Positions 16,473-25,173 of a DNA stretch of 64,000 nt are shown here, piece by piece. A program made the translations under genes and the position numbers. The number at the start of each line of letters is the position of its first letter. Within the stretch, counting starts at the first letter, position 1. This stretch comes from Planctomycetaceae bacterium (GTDB taxonomy: Bacteria; Planctomycetota; Planctomycetia; Pirellulales; Pirellulaceae): contig JAEUIQ010000084.1 in NCBI GenBank assembly GCA_016794985.1, positions 62,001-126,000 on the forward strand, written 5' to 3'. Below the pieces are notes generated by a model. It searched no databases and had not been told where the DNA came from. It saw nothing but the letters and a program-made list of their open reading frames with translations.

Positions 16473-17270
16473 TTAACGGTAGCGAGACAGTCGCCACTGG
16501 GAATTCAACCCGATCCACGATTCGATTTCGTACTGCGCTCCAATCCCATTGACAAACGAGCCCGGCCGGTCGGTTCCTGGCGGCTGGTGCTCCAACCAGA
16601 ATGTTTGATATCCGTCAGAAACTTCGAACCGAAGCACACCTCGCTCCCGATCACGATCAACCGTTGCCAAATAACGACGTTGGTCGCCAAGCCGGGTCGG
16701 ACGCAACAAGATAAGAGTCTCGGGCGCCCAATTGGGATAAGCCATAAACGGCCCGATGAATTCATTTTCCCCATCGTGTCGTGGCCACTGGCGGGACAAT
16801 TCAGCGGCGACTCGATCCAAAAACTCAAGCGAGGACATGGCCCTTTGGCGATGTCCCAACCAAGCAATCTGCTGCCATTGGCTGGCCAAAGCCATCCATC
16901 CCGACACAAAAACAACCAGCAACCCGATAAATCGAACGGACCTAAATCCGACCGGTGCCCATAGCAAACTGGTAACCAAACTCAGGCCCGATAGTGTTGC
17001 CAGCAAGAGAATGCCCTGAACACCGCTCACTATCAATTGGCTAGAGGTTGCCTCAGGTGATGGCCAAGCGATCGACCACAAGTTATCTGAAGCAATCCGC
17101 TCCAATCGTGGATCAAAAAAATTCCAAACTGCCAAACCGAACCAACTCAACACGTGAACCAGAATCAAAAGCCACACCATCGCTCCGCGATGGCGGAACG
17201 CCGCCCCAACCACGCGCGAAACATGTCTATGTTCAATTGCCGATTGATAGTGCGATGGCATGGCTGGCAT
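16473..17270 (-). CDS. Membrane protein of unknown function
   Basis: About 265 residues. The start at 17270 follows GAGGG; the frame is open to 17309 but that would overlap the upstream gene. Three hydrophobic segments are visible: about 32-48 (VWLLILVHVLSWFGLAVW), about 80-100 (GVQGILLLATLSGLSLVTSL) and about 108-125 (VRFIGLLVVFVSGWMALA). A soluble C-terminal region of about 130 residues follows. It begins 11 bases after the stop of the prenyltransferase-repeat gene and is probably in its operon. I do not recognise a family. Confidence 0.7.
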   Translation of the reverse strand: MPAMPSHYQSAIEHRHVSRVVGAAFRHRGAMVWLLILVHVLSWFGLAVWNFFDPRLERIASDNLWSIAWPSPEATSSQLIVSGVQGILLLATLSGLSLVTSLLWAPVGFRSVRFIGLLVVFVSGWMALASQWQQIAWLGHRQRAMSSLEFLDRVAAELSRQWPRHDGENEFIGPFMAYPNWAPETLILLRPTRLGDQRRYLATVDRDRERGVLRFEVSDGYQTFWLEHQPPGTDRPGSFVNGIGAQYEIESWIGLNSQWRLSRYR

Positions 17271-17281
17271 CCGAGCCCTCG

Positions 17282-18400
17282 TTAATTGGCCGCTGGCTTG
17301 GATCGACAATTGGCCAACGCCAACAAAGCGAAGCTAGTGGCCAGCGACTTCTCGTTTTCCAACCAGCGCCGATTCGAGTTACTCCACGAACCATCACTAC
17401 CTTGTCGCTTGATCAAAGCCTCCGACAATTCACGGCGCCAATCGTGAGCACGATCCTGGCCGTCAACCAGTTCGTTAATTCCGGCAGCCTGCAAAGCCGC
17501 GCTGAAGGTTTGATAATAAAAATAGAGTCCGGCTTCACCCATATTCGGATTGACCTCCACAGAGTACGTGTCTTTGATCCATTTTAGTGCCGCGACCACT
17601 CTGGGATCATCCGCAGCAAGACCGGCGTAGATCATGCTTTTATAGGCCGCATAGGTCAGCGAACCATAACCCCGGATCCCTCCGTCCGGCGTGTATCGCT
17701 CGGGATCGGAAGATGGATCGATCGATTCCGCGGGGATTTCATAGTAAAAACTACCATCACCTATTTTGGCCGCAAACGGCGTCGTGTTGTGGGGTGAAGG
17801 AAGATTCTGGCATCGCGATACAAAGGCCAACGCCGCTTGAATGTTTGGATCATCCGCGCCGGCATCCAATGAACGCAAAGCCTCGATCAAATAGGTCGTG
17901 TTGGACAAATCGGGACGCCCTTGTCCTCCATAACCAACACCGCCATCCCAATCCTTGTTGGCCGCTGCGGTACCGATCCCGTATTGGTTCGCGACCACGA
18001 ACTTCTTGGCGTTCTCTAACAACTTGCTGTATTTTCCATTCTTATTGGCCTCCGCGAAACAGATAATCGATACACATGTCTCGTAATTCTTTAGTCGACC
18101 ATTTCCATAGATACCTCCATCTGGCTTGACATGGGCTTCCAGCCCTTCCAGCCCTTTGGTAATCCACGGGGCATCTACCGCTTCTCCACATCGCATCGCT
18201 CCCGTTAATGCCAAAGCCGTAATGCCCGGCCCCAACTCGAGCGAAATCATTCCGTCTTCTCCCTGCTGAGACTTGAGAAATCCAATCGCTCGTTCGATCG
18301 AATTCGACAACTCTTTGGCAGACTCCTGGCCCGAAACTGTCGCTACCGTCAGCCATCCCCAAATTCCAACCCAACTAATCCAATTGGCTCTTCGCGCCAT
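17282..18400 (-). CDS. Prenyltransferase / squalene-oxidase repeat protein, exported
   Basis: A 372-residue protein with a signal peptide (residues about 1-25) and an alpha/alpha toroid made of prenyltransferase-type repeats. Visible repeats include EDGMISLELGPGITALAL, PDGGIYGNGRLKNYETCVS, DWDGGVGYGGQGRPDLSNTT, PDGGIRGYGSLTYAAYKSM and SDGSWSNSNRRW. The DxDD acid motif of squalene-hopene cyclases is absent, so terpene cyclisation is unlikely. Related exported proteins are frequent in planctomycetes with no known function. An AAGG/GAG-rich site precedes the ATG. The membrane protein at 17270 follows directly. Confidence 0.85.
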   Translation of the reverse strand: MARRANWISWVGIWGWLTVATVSGQESAKELSNSIERAIGFLKSQQGEDGMISLELGPGITALALTGAMRCGEAVDAPWITKGLEGLEAHVKPDGGIYGNGRLKNYETCVSIICFAEANKNGKYSKLLENAKKFVVANQYGIGTAAANKDWDGGVGYGGQGRPDLSNTTYLIEALRSLDAGADDPNIQAALAFVSRCQNLPSPHNTTPFAAKIGDGSFYYEIPAESIDPSSDPERYTPDGGIRGYGSLTYAAYKSMIYAGLAADDPRVVAALKWIKDTYSVEVNPNMGEAGLYFYYQTFSAALQAAGINELVDGQDRAHDWRRELSEALIKRQGSDGSWSNSNRRWLENEKSLATSFALLALANCRSKPAAN

Positions 18401-18910
18401 TTCGCTCTACCTTTACTTTCAATAATTGAAACCAACCCAGCGAAAGAAATTCGAACATCCTTCGCTGGCAGTCCAGTGCTGTGCCACAACCTGAATTAAA
18501 GGTTTGGACCACGGAGCAAGAATCCATCGTGCGAAGCAAGCGAAGGGCCGCTTCCTCGATCGACGACGGCCCCCTTTTCCGGGCCACCCCCCAAATTAAA
18601 TGGTGACAACGAACGAGACTGCAAATGTCACGCCAGTAAGAGACGTCGATTGAGACAAGCGAAAATCGCGAAAATCGGCGAAAGCACACAACGAACAAAC
18701 CCCTTTTCGCTGATTCTGGCGGCGATTTTTACGCCACCGGTGGCTAAAAGATCACCATCGGCACAACGACGAAATGCGAACGTACCCACCGCTAAGGAAG
18801 ACGAAACCGTCTTCACGTGGCGCATCCTGGTTTGTTCGTCGATTTGATGTGGAAAACTCTCATCACTTGTCGAACAACGAATCGAGGAGACCAAGCGGGT
18901 AAGGACGGGA
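18401..18910. other. Intergenic region, nothing recognised
   Basis: About 510 bases between two minus-strand genes. Reading frames here lack start signals and recognisable products. No RNA gene or strong terminator was seen. Confidence 0.4.
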
Positions 18911-19597
18911 CTAACAGTGATCTGGGCGTTGAAGTCGAGCCAACTCGGCTTGCAATCGCGCCACTTCCGCTTCAGCCCTTTGACGCGCCTCGGCTTCCAC
19001 TTGCCGCGCCTCGGCTTCGACATTGGCCGATTCGGCGTTCGTCAAAAGTCGCCTGCTGGACTTCGCGTCGAAAAAGTTCAATTCACCCTCCGTTATTCGC
19101 AAGACGAGTCCCAGTTCTTTGCTGAACAATCCACCCTGTGAATCCGGCTCGATCGCGACGTATTCTCCGTGATGCAGCCGATAGCCTTGCAACGAGGGTT
19201 CGAGATACTCCCCTGTTGGATCGTGCAAGAAGTACTCGCAAACCCCAAGTTTTGCAAAAATCTGCGGTTTATCCGTAGTATCTTTGATCCGGGTCGACTT
19301 CGATGTCGTTTCGATAACCACTTGTGGAACAACACCTTCCACCCACAAGCGATAAACGCGCCGCCGACTCTGCGCGATCCCTTTGGCAACAAACGCATCT
19401 GGAACTACAAATTTCTGAGCATTCCCTTGTTCGTAATACACCAGCAAATCGCCGCTGACGTATACCTTCTGACCGTGATAATGATTCTTCAGCAATTCGA
19501 TCACGCGAACCATCGCCTCGCGATGATCATCGGTCTCACCCATAGGACAGCCATCCGATTCCGGATAATCAACAGTTTTCAATTTCACCAGATTCAT
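18911..19597 (-). CDS. Uma2-family protein with C-terminal coiled coil
   Basis: About 228 residues from the ATG at 19597. The frame is open upstream to 19870 but there it runs into the 3' end of the next gene. Uma2-type segments are FVVPDAFVAKGI, VPQVVIETTSKST and FAKLGVCEYFLHDPTGEYLE, giving the Asp...Glu pattern of the nuclease-type site. The last about 45 residues (VEAEARQVEAEARQRAEAEV, RLQAELARLQ) form a charged heptad-like coiled coil, a common tail in this family. It is diverged from the Uma2 protein at 5671. The role is unsettled for the family. Confidence 0.8.
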   Translation of the reverse strand: MNLVKLKTVDYPESDGCPMGETDDHREAMVRVIELLKNHYHGQKVYVSGDLLVYYEQGNAQKFVVPDAFVAKGIAQSRRRVYRLWVEGVVPQVVIETTSKSTRIKDTTDKPQIFAKLGVCEYFLHDPTGEYLEPSLQGYRLHHGEYVAIEPDSQGGLFSKELGLVLRITEGELNFFDAKSSRRLLTNAESANVEAEARQVEAEARQRAEAEVARLQAELARLQRPDHC

Positions 19598-19727
19598 CAC
19601 AATCCTCGCCGACTTGGGTCGCTTGCTCGACTCCCCCAAGACCCGCACAACTCGCCGTTCGCTATTATAACGAGCAACAACAATCGGGAATACACATTTT
19701 TGGAGCAATGACTTCTCGAACGCCGTC

Positions 19728-20972
19728 TCAGTTGAACCAAATTGCAAATCCGATGAACTCGCCACGAAAAATACGTTCGAAGCGGTCCCAGGTCGCTGGA
19801 GCGGTGACCGGCAAGTCTTCCTGCAAGTATTTTTCTGCTCCGCTACCATGGAACCACAGCACCAAGTCAAAATCTTGCGGCTCGACGAAAACTCGCTTCA
19901 AATTGACGCCCCGACGTGGATTGGTGCCACGCCAAAATGGGACCAGCTTTGCGCCATCCAAAATCTCTTCCGCCTCGTCCAAAAACTGATGCCAACCCAC
20001 AATCATTTCTCGCGATACTTCAGCGCCGGGAAATGGGGGCTTCTGCCGAGGGCTAGGTATCCACTCGCGTTGGTCGTCCGTTTCCGCCTCCACCAACTTC
20101 CACATGTCGCGACTCAATTGAATGGTTTGCTTGACATGCGTCAGAGCGCGCGGCATTCGTTCGGGTTCTCGGATTGGAAATCGCAACTGGTGAATCCCTG
20201 CAATCGCGTCCAAGATCAGATTCATATCAAAATCGGCCGAATGGGGCGGCTCTTCGTTCAGAAACTCAAACGGCGTTTCGGCCTTGGAAAAGACTCGGCG
20301 AGCGGTCACATTCCAGAGATCCTCCTGATCATACGCCAACGCCAACTCGCACATTGCCATCAGCAAATGACAGTAACCCCGCAACCACTGAACGTCCGCT
20401 GCGTCAAAGCGAATCACAAAGCCGCGCGCCGGATCCAATGGAATTCGATTGCTAATCACCTGACGAAAACTTCCCAGCAAATTGTCGTGCGGGTCGGCAA
20501 CTCCGTTCGCCTCCCAGTCCATTCCAACCTGCATCAGGTCAAGCTCCAAAAAAACGGCGTTCGACTTGACGCTCGCCAACGTCGCTTCGCTGACCTGTAA
20601 CCCGTCTAACGTCTGCTGAATGATGGCGCGAAATTGCTCGTAGCTAATTGGCGCTGGTCGCGGATTTTCCGGCGTGTCCAATCGCAACAACGGAACCATG
20701 CTGGTCAAGAACCCATCCAAATGCCCATGTCGATGCCACGACTGCCCAAGCTTTTCGATCGTTTGCAGGAACTGAGCCACACCCAAGCGAAACTTCGCTT
20801 GATCGTCGGCTTGGTCGGCTTCGATCGCCAGTTGACACGACTGAATGGCTTGCTCGTACTTGGCTTCGGCAACCAACACTTCAAACTCGGCTTGAGCATG
20901 TACCGAAGACAGCTGAAGTAACAGGCAGGTGCCAATGACCAAAAACCGCAAACAAGGCCTAGAAACTCGCAT
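19728..20972 (-). CDS. Secreted hypothetical protein with TPR-like helical region
   Basis: A 414-residue protein. The ATG at 20972 follows AAAGGA and begins a signal peptide (hydrophobic about 10-22, ending VHAQA). The first mature segment (FEVLVAEAKYEQAIQSCQLA, ADDQAKFRLGVAQFLQTIEK) looks like a tetratricopeptide-type helical pair. The rest is rich in helices and has no recognised domain; the C-terminal region (LWFHGSGAEKYL, DRFERIFRGEFIGFAIWF) looks structured. No catalytic motif stands out. It is upstream of the Uma2 gene on the same strand with a gap of about 130 bases. Confidence 0.7.
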   Translation of the reverse strand: MRVSRPCLRFLVIGTCLLLQLSSVHAQAEFEVLVAEAKYEQAIQSCQLAIEADQADDQAKFRLGVAQFLQTIEKLGQSWHRHGHLDGFLTSMVPLLRLDTPENPRPAPISYEQFRAIIQQTLDGLQVSEATLASVKSNAVFLELDLMQVGMDWEANGVADPHDNLLGSFRQVISNRIPLDPARGFVIRFDAADVQWLRGYCHLLMAMCELALAYDQEDLWNVTARRVFSKAETPFEFLNEEPPHSADFDMNLILDAIAGIHQLRFPIREPERMPRALTHVKQTIQLSRDMWKLVEAETDDQREWIPSPRQKPPFPGAEVSREMIVGWHQFLDEAEEILDGAKLVPFWRGTNPRRGVNLKRVFVEPQDFDLVLWFHGSGAEKYLQEDLPVTAPATWDRFERIFRGEFIGFAIWFN

Positions 20973-21287
20973 AAACTTTGTCCTTTGAATTGGAGCGCAC
21001 CGATGGGCAACGCGACACCCCACGTATCATACCATTGAAGTTGCTTCGTTGTTATTCCTGAAAGAGTATCTTCTGTCACACAAACTTGGTATCGGAAATG
21101 CAAATCGGAACGCAAGCAGTTTCGATTGTTTCCCAGGCGGGAAAACAACCAACTTACCGCAACCATCAACAGCGAAACCGCATCCCTCCGAGTGATATGG
21201 TGTTACAAAATTGAATGACTCGAATTCAAACAATTGTCGGGAGTGTTCGTGTGGGATCAGCAACCGCTTCACCAATCCCTTTGATGA
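20973..21287. other. Region between a secreted protein gene and the rhodanese relic
   Basis: It contains the upstream region of the gene starting at 20972, including its AAAGGA site. A minus-strand frame continues through here from the rhodanese relic, but past the family's usual C terminus, so it is probably read-through rather than coding. Confidence 0.4.
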
Positions 21288-21617
21288 TAAAGTGCATGGG
21301 TAGACCGAATCCGTTAGCGAGAATTGAAAGGATTCTGCAATCGCTTCGAAGCCACCACGACATTGGCCAACACGTCCGAAGCCACGCGATTTCATGATCG
21401 ATACAAAAAACATGGACCGATTTCCGCTGCGACAATACACGTCTTGCGGACGTTCGCGATCCAATTTATCCAACTGCTCCCACCAATAATCCAAGGGAGC
21501 ATTCACGGCTCCTATCATAGGTTGACTAAAGTACTCGCTCTCGCGCTGAACGTCCAAGATCATGGGCTTTTCAACTCGAGCCAACTCAGCCGCGGTGTTC
21601 ATCTGGATTTTTACCAC
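21288..21617 (-). pseudogene. Rhodanese-domain relic of an MBL-fold/rhodanese protein
   Basis: A minus-strand segment encodes a recognisable rhodanese domain: PMILDVQRESEYFSQPMIGA, NAPLDYWWEQL, the active-site loop CRSGNRS (Cys at residue 62 of the segment) and a GGFEAI end. It closes with SLTDSVYPCTL, which resembles the C-terminal end of MBL-fold/rhodanese persulfide-dioxygenase-like proteins. The frame then runs on into unrelated sequence. The matching N-terminal MBL part lies 140 bases away on the opposite strand. The domain has no proper start of its own and is best read as a fragment. Confidence 0.7.
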
Positions 21618-21756
21618 GGGCTACCCTGTTTCGCTCCAAGCGACAATGCCAACTTCGAGGTACCCGAGCGCTCGATCAAAACCCACTCGAGTCAAGCGGA
21701 TCGCGGCCACTGTGTTCTTTCCCGGTGCGGTGATCAACAACAGTGGCGGGGTCAGT

Positions 21757-21990
21757 GTGACCGTCGAACAAATTTGCTACGGGCTTCTAGTACACAGTAC
21801 CCACTACATCGATAGTAACGGCGAGGCGGCTGTAATCGATCCAAGTTGCGAAGTCCAGCCGAATCTGGACTTGGCCGAGTCAACTGGCGCGCGAATCCAA
21901 TAGGTATTCGAGCCCCAATTTCACGCCGACTTTGTGTCTGGGCATGTGGACTTGGCCGCCCAGTCGAGGAAGTGCAAATTGTGTTGTGTG
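21757..21990 (+). pseudogene. N-terminal MBL-fold relic of the same gene type, with an internal stop
   Basis: The plus strand reads VEQICYGLLVHSTHYIDSNG, EAAVIDPSCEVQPNLDLAES and GARIQ, a TAG at 21901-21903, then VFEPQFHADFVSGHVDLAAQ. This is the N terminus of MBL-fold persulfide dioxygenase/rhodanese proteins, whose metal motif is normally HFHAD; here the first His is Gln. With an internal stop, a lost ligand and no continuation, it is a dead fragment. Confidence 0.8.
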
Positions 21991-22391
21991 ATCTTGGTCA
22001 TGAAGGGCTCTCCTAAAGACTGATTAAAAACATCGCAACGTTTCGCTACATTTAATTCTAGCGCCAAACGAGCAAGGGACGGAATTGCCCTGATTTCACT
22101 GACTTTCACCATGCAATCGCTCAAATCCGGGCCGGACCCCGGGCTGACGCGCACATGATGCGGTGCCAAACAAAGCCGCGTGAGCAGAGCCCTGCGACTC
22201 GTCGAACTCCAAGCTCACGCGGTTAACCGCGTGAGCAGAACCTGGCTGGGCGTGAATCCGACCAACCAGCCGTCACTCGGCACGTCCGCCGTAGGCATTC
22301 CACCACCCCGACCCCAAAGTTGCAAAATTTTGAAACAACCCCCGTTTTGCGCTGTCTTCTAGTGAACCAACGAACCTCCTGCGAACCCATC
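21991..22391. other. Intergenic region with a palindromic repeat
   Basis: About 400 bases between the MBL relic and the sigma factor gene. It holds a 24-base palindrome (22213-22236) and a related direct repeat of GCGTGAGCAGA near 22178. No gene was recognised. Confidence 0.5.
22213..22236. repeat. Perfect 24-base palindrome
   Basis: The half-site GCTCACGCGGTT is followed directly by its exact reverse complement AACCGCGTGAGC. The right half (CGCGTGAGCAGA) also occurs just upstream at about 22178. It could be a repetitive extragenic element or a protein-binding site. It lies about 155 bases before the sigma factor start. Confidence 0.85.
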
Positions 22392-22871
22392 ATGCCTTTG
22401 ACTCCCGACGAACTTGGCCGATTGTTGGACCAGTACTGGGGTACGTTGGTGGCTTGGGTGGGGTGGGAGCATGCCTTTGCAGAAGACGTGGTCCAAGCCG
22501 CGTTTATCAAGTTGGCCACTCAATCACCGCCGCCGCTCAACTGTCCGGCTTGGTTGTTCCAAGTCAGTCGTCGGTTGGCGCTCAACGAGCTAAAAGCAAC
22601 GCAGCGCCGACGTCAACGTGAACAAATCGCGAACGCTCAACGCGATGCGACACGCTGGCCGCCTTCGTCGCTGGATGCCGAAGAGCTGCGTGCGACCCTT
22701 GAGCGACTGGAGCCGCCAGCGCGCCAAATTGTGGTGGCTCGTATTTGGGGTAGCCTGACCTTTGAGCAAATTGCCGTTGCCGCTGACCTTCCCAAGGCGA
22801 CGGTGTGGCGAATGTACCAATCCGCCATCGAACAATTGCGTTGTCATTACGAGCAAGAACTAGAGAAATGA
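22392..22871 (+). CDS. RNA polymerase sigma-70 family (ECF-type) sigma factor
   Basis: A 159-residue ECF-type sigma factor. The region 2 core is visible as FAEDVVQAAFIKLATQ and PAWLFQVSRRLALNELK. Region 4 is visible as LEPPARQIVVARIWGSLTF, EQIAVAADLPKATVWRMYQS, a helix-turn-helix that would bind the -35 element. The ATG at 22392 is chosen because the protein begins with a normal region 2 from there. It overlaps the next gene by an ATGA junction, so the two are translationally coupled; the partner is a single-span membrane protein and could be its regulator. Confidence 0.9.
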   Translation: MPLTPDELGRLLDQYWGTLVAWVGWEHAFAEDVVQAAFIKLATQSPPPLNCPAWLFQVSRRLALNELKATQRRRQREQIANAQRDATRWPPSSLDAEELRATLERLEPPARQIVVARIWGSLTFEQIAVAADLPKATVWRMYQSAIEQLRCHYEQELEK

Positions 22872-23458
22872 GCGAAATCATGTCCGCAGCCAACAATCCC
22901 GATGCCAACAATCCTGATGCTCGCGAGCTTGAAAAGTGGTCCGCGTTTGAACAGCAACTGAGCGAGGTACCTTCCTCGACGGGACCATCCGCCCAGCGCC
23001 GTGATCGCTTGATGTACGACAGCGGTTATGCAGCGGCCGTCGCGCAATTGGAAGTTCAACTGCACGTTCAAAGGAGCCAGTCGGGCCGAAGTCTTTTGCA
23101 ATGGAAGTTCTTCTCCCTGGCGATGTCGGTCATGTTGGTCGCCGCAATAGGGGCAAAGTATTTTTACGGCACCGCGGGACCGTCGTCGATGGCGGTGGTT
23201 GCCGAATCAAGCGAGAAGCCTTCTGTTCAAACGAGCAAACCTTCCTCAGCTCAAATTTGGCCGGGAATGGCACCGGAGGTCGCTCAGGCAACGCCGAATC
23301 TGGACGGTGCGTATCGCGTGACATCCGTTCGTACACCATGGACCGACGACGAGCCGGCGCTTCAACCCATCCCCGATTCACGAAACACGCATCCGGCCAA
23401 CACGATCGAGTCACCTCTGCGAGCTACCGACTATCGCAGCTTGTTAGATCGCACGTGA
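22868..23458 (+). CDS. Single-span membrane protein coupled to the sigma factor, putative anti-sigma-like
   Basis: A 196-residue protein with an N-terminal cytoplasmic part of about 80 residues, one transmembrane segment (FFSLAMSVMLVAAIGAKYFY, about 82-102) and an extracytoplasmic Ser/Pro-rich tail. Its ATG overlaps the sigma factor's stop (ATGA). Position and topology match anti-sigma factors, but I see no zinc-binding HxxxCxxC motif and no recognised anti-sigma domain. The function is inference from context only. Confidence 0.7.
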   Translation: MSEIMSAANNPDANNPDARELEKWSAFEQQLSEVPSSTGPSAQRRDRLMYDSGYAAAVAQLEVQLHVQRSQSGRSLLQWKFFSLAMSVMLVAAIGAKYFYGTAGPSSMAVVAESSEKPSVQTSKPSSAQIWPGMAPEVAQATPNLDGAYRVTSVRTPWTDDEPALQPIPDSRNTHPANTIESPLRATDYRSLLDRT

Positions 23459-23600
23459 AACCTCACGTCTTTCGCACAGCATTGTCTCAACTTACTCCAC
23501 TGATTGTGGAACCGTTCCCTATTTCCGTACCAACCCATGTCTAGTTGAGCTACAAAATAGCTCGATTGGTTATCGCCCTTATTTATTTGGAGAGAAACCC

Positions 23601-24977
23601 ATGAAGCAAGCGTCGTTTCTGTTGTCGCTATTTGTAGGAGGGATCTTGTTTGGACTCGGGGTACCCGTGATTGGTCAAGATGTCATTGAGCGAGAACTCG
23701 TGATCCACCCCAAGAAGATTTCCGAAAACCAACTGGAGACCCGCTTGATCCCGCGGGCTGCCAATCAGGAACCAGGAAACGCCGTGCCGGTGTTGCTCAG
23801 GATGACATACGAGCAAAACAATTGGATGAACAAGGAGCTTCCTAAGCTAACTCCCGAGTTGGCCGAACGAGCCCCCTCAGATGCCGAACTACAAGCGTTT
23901 CGCTTCGATTCCTTCGCCCGGCAGATTATTCGGGCTGGAAATATGAATCAAGCAAATTGGGAGTATCCGATTCACTCGTCGAAACCCTACGAGGTCTTGT
24001 TGCCGGACGTCCAAGTGATGCGACAATTCTTGGGATGGGGTATGACCGTTTGGATCAAACAACAAATTGCCAAGCAGGACTTTGAAGCGGCGTTGACTGG
24101 AATTCAAGCCCAACTGGGGTGTGCTCGCCATCTGTCTGCGACTCCGGTCGCTGTCTGCCAATTGATTGGACGAAGCATGGCCCTGCAGGCTTTGGACAAT
24201 CTTGAACTTCTAATCCAGCAGTCCGCGGACGGCAAAAACATGTATTGGGCGTTGGCCACTTTACCGCGATCGCTTGGTGATCTGCACGCGATGGCCGAAT
24301 GGGAAAGTTATGCCTTCCGCAAAATGTTGCCGAGTCTCACCGAACCACTACCAGAGATGGGTTCCGATCGCTGGCCGCTGATTGCCGGTGAATTCATCAA
24401 GATGATGGAAGAAAACAACAACGAGCGTTACAACGCAGCGGAGATCCAAACGTTAACTGCAAAACTTGATCAAGTCGCCAGTCGCTTCCTTAACGAGGAG
24501 TTGGGGTGGACCGACCAGCAGCTGCAACAAGTCACGATCGAGGAACGAATCATGCGTTGGGTCATTGTTCAGCGCCACTGGTTTGATTTGCAAACCGAAC
24601 AAATGACGGTGTCGTCGATTCCAGAAGCACTGGAAGTTTATCGACAGATTAATGAAAAGTGCGCGAAAATCATGGACGAGACGGGTTCGAAGCATAATGC
24701 GTTTTCAGGTGTTGCTGGTGCCATCGTCGGCTGCTTCGAATTCCACCGTCGGGTTTGCTTCTTGCAAACCATTGAAGCCGTTCGTGACCATGCCGCGCGG
24801 AACGGTGGCCAACTGCCGGATAGCTTGCAGCATTTGAAGTTCCCAGCTCCCCTCGATCCGTTTACCCAACAAGCCTTTGAGTATCGGAAAACCGATAACG
24901 AAGCCAGGATCTCCTATCCGACAGCCGCTGGCGACCCGAATCCTAGGCGAAGTTATCGCTTGACACGCTTGCCCTAG
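23601..24977 (+). CDS. Secreted hypothetical protein
   Basis: A 458-residue protein with GGAGAG nine bases before the ATG and a signal peptide (hydrophobic about 6-22, ending VIGQD). The mature part is mainly helical with many Gln, Glu and Trp residues and no recognised domain. The C-terminal section (GGQLPDSLQHLKFPAPLDPF, QQAFEYRKTDNEARISYP) resembles the C-terminal portion of other planctomycete exported hypotheticals, where a short 'L.DPF...F.Y' block is common. It follows the sigma factor and its partner by about 140 bases and may belong to their regulon. Confidence 0.7.
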   Translation: MKQASFLLSLFVGGILFGLGVPVIGQDVIERELVIHPKKISENQLETRLIPRAANQEPGNAVPVLLRMTYEQNNWMNKELPKLTPELAERAPSDAELQAFRFDSFARQIIRAGNMNQANWEYPIHSSKPYEVLLPDVQVMRQFLGWGMTVWIKQQIAKQDFEAALTGIQAQLGCARHLSATPVAVCQLIGRSMALQALDNLELLIQQSADGKNMYWALATLPRSLGDLHAMAEWESYAFRKMLPSLTEPLPEMGSDRWPLIAGEFIKMMEENNNERYNAAEIQTLTAKLDQVASRFLNEELGWTDQQLQQVTIEERIMRWVIVQRHWFDLQTEQMTVSSIPEALEVYRQINEKCAKIMDETGSKHNAFSGVAGAIVGCFEFHRRVCFLQTIEAVRDHAARNGGQLPDSLQHLKFPAPLDPFTQQAFEYRKTDNEARISYPTAAGDPNPRRSYRLTRLP

Positions 24978-25173
24978 GATGGCTTGAGCAGGAGACCTGG
25001 TGTGCGGAGCGGGTCCAAGGCCACACGAAAGCGCTGACTCGCTTGCTTCTATTCACGGTTTTCGCATGTTACACTGGCTCGTCCGAGGTCCCTAGGGAAG
25101 CGGCTGGGTTCGGTAGACTTTTCGCAGTGAAAAGTCGAAACGTGTGAAGCACACTCAATGTGGAATAGATGAC

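Noticed and set aside
18545..18572. GC-rich hairpin GGGCCG/CGGCCC followed by TTTT
   Set aside because: The stem is only six pairs with a 16-base loop, and no plus-strand gene precedes it.
18628..19023. Minus-strand frame overlapping the second Uma2 gene
   Set aside because: Overlaps the Uma2 coiled-coil end in another frame, with no start signal.
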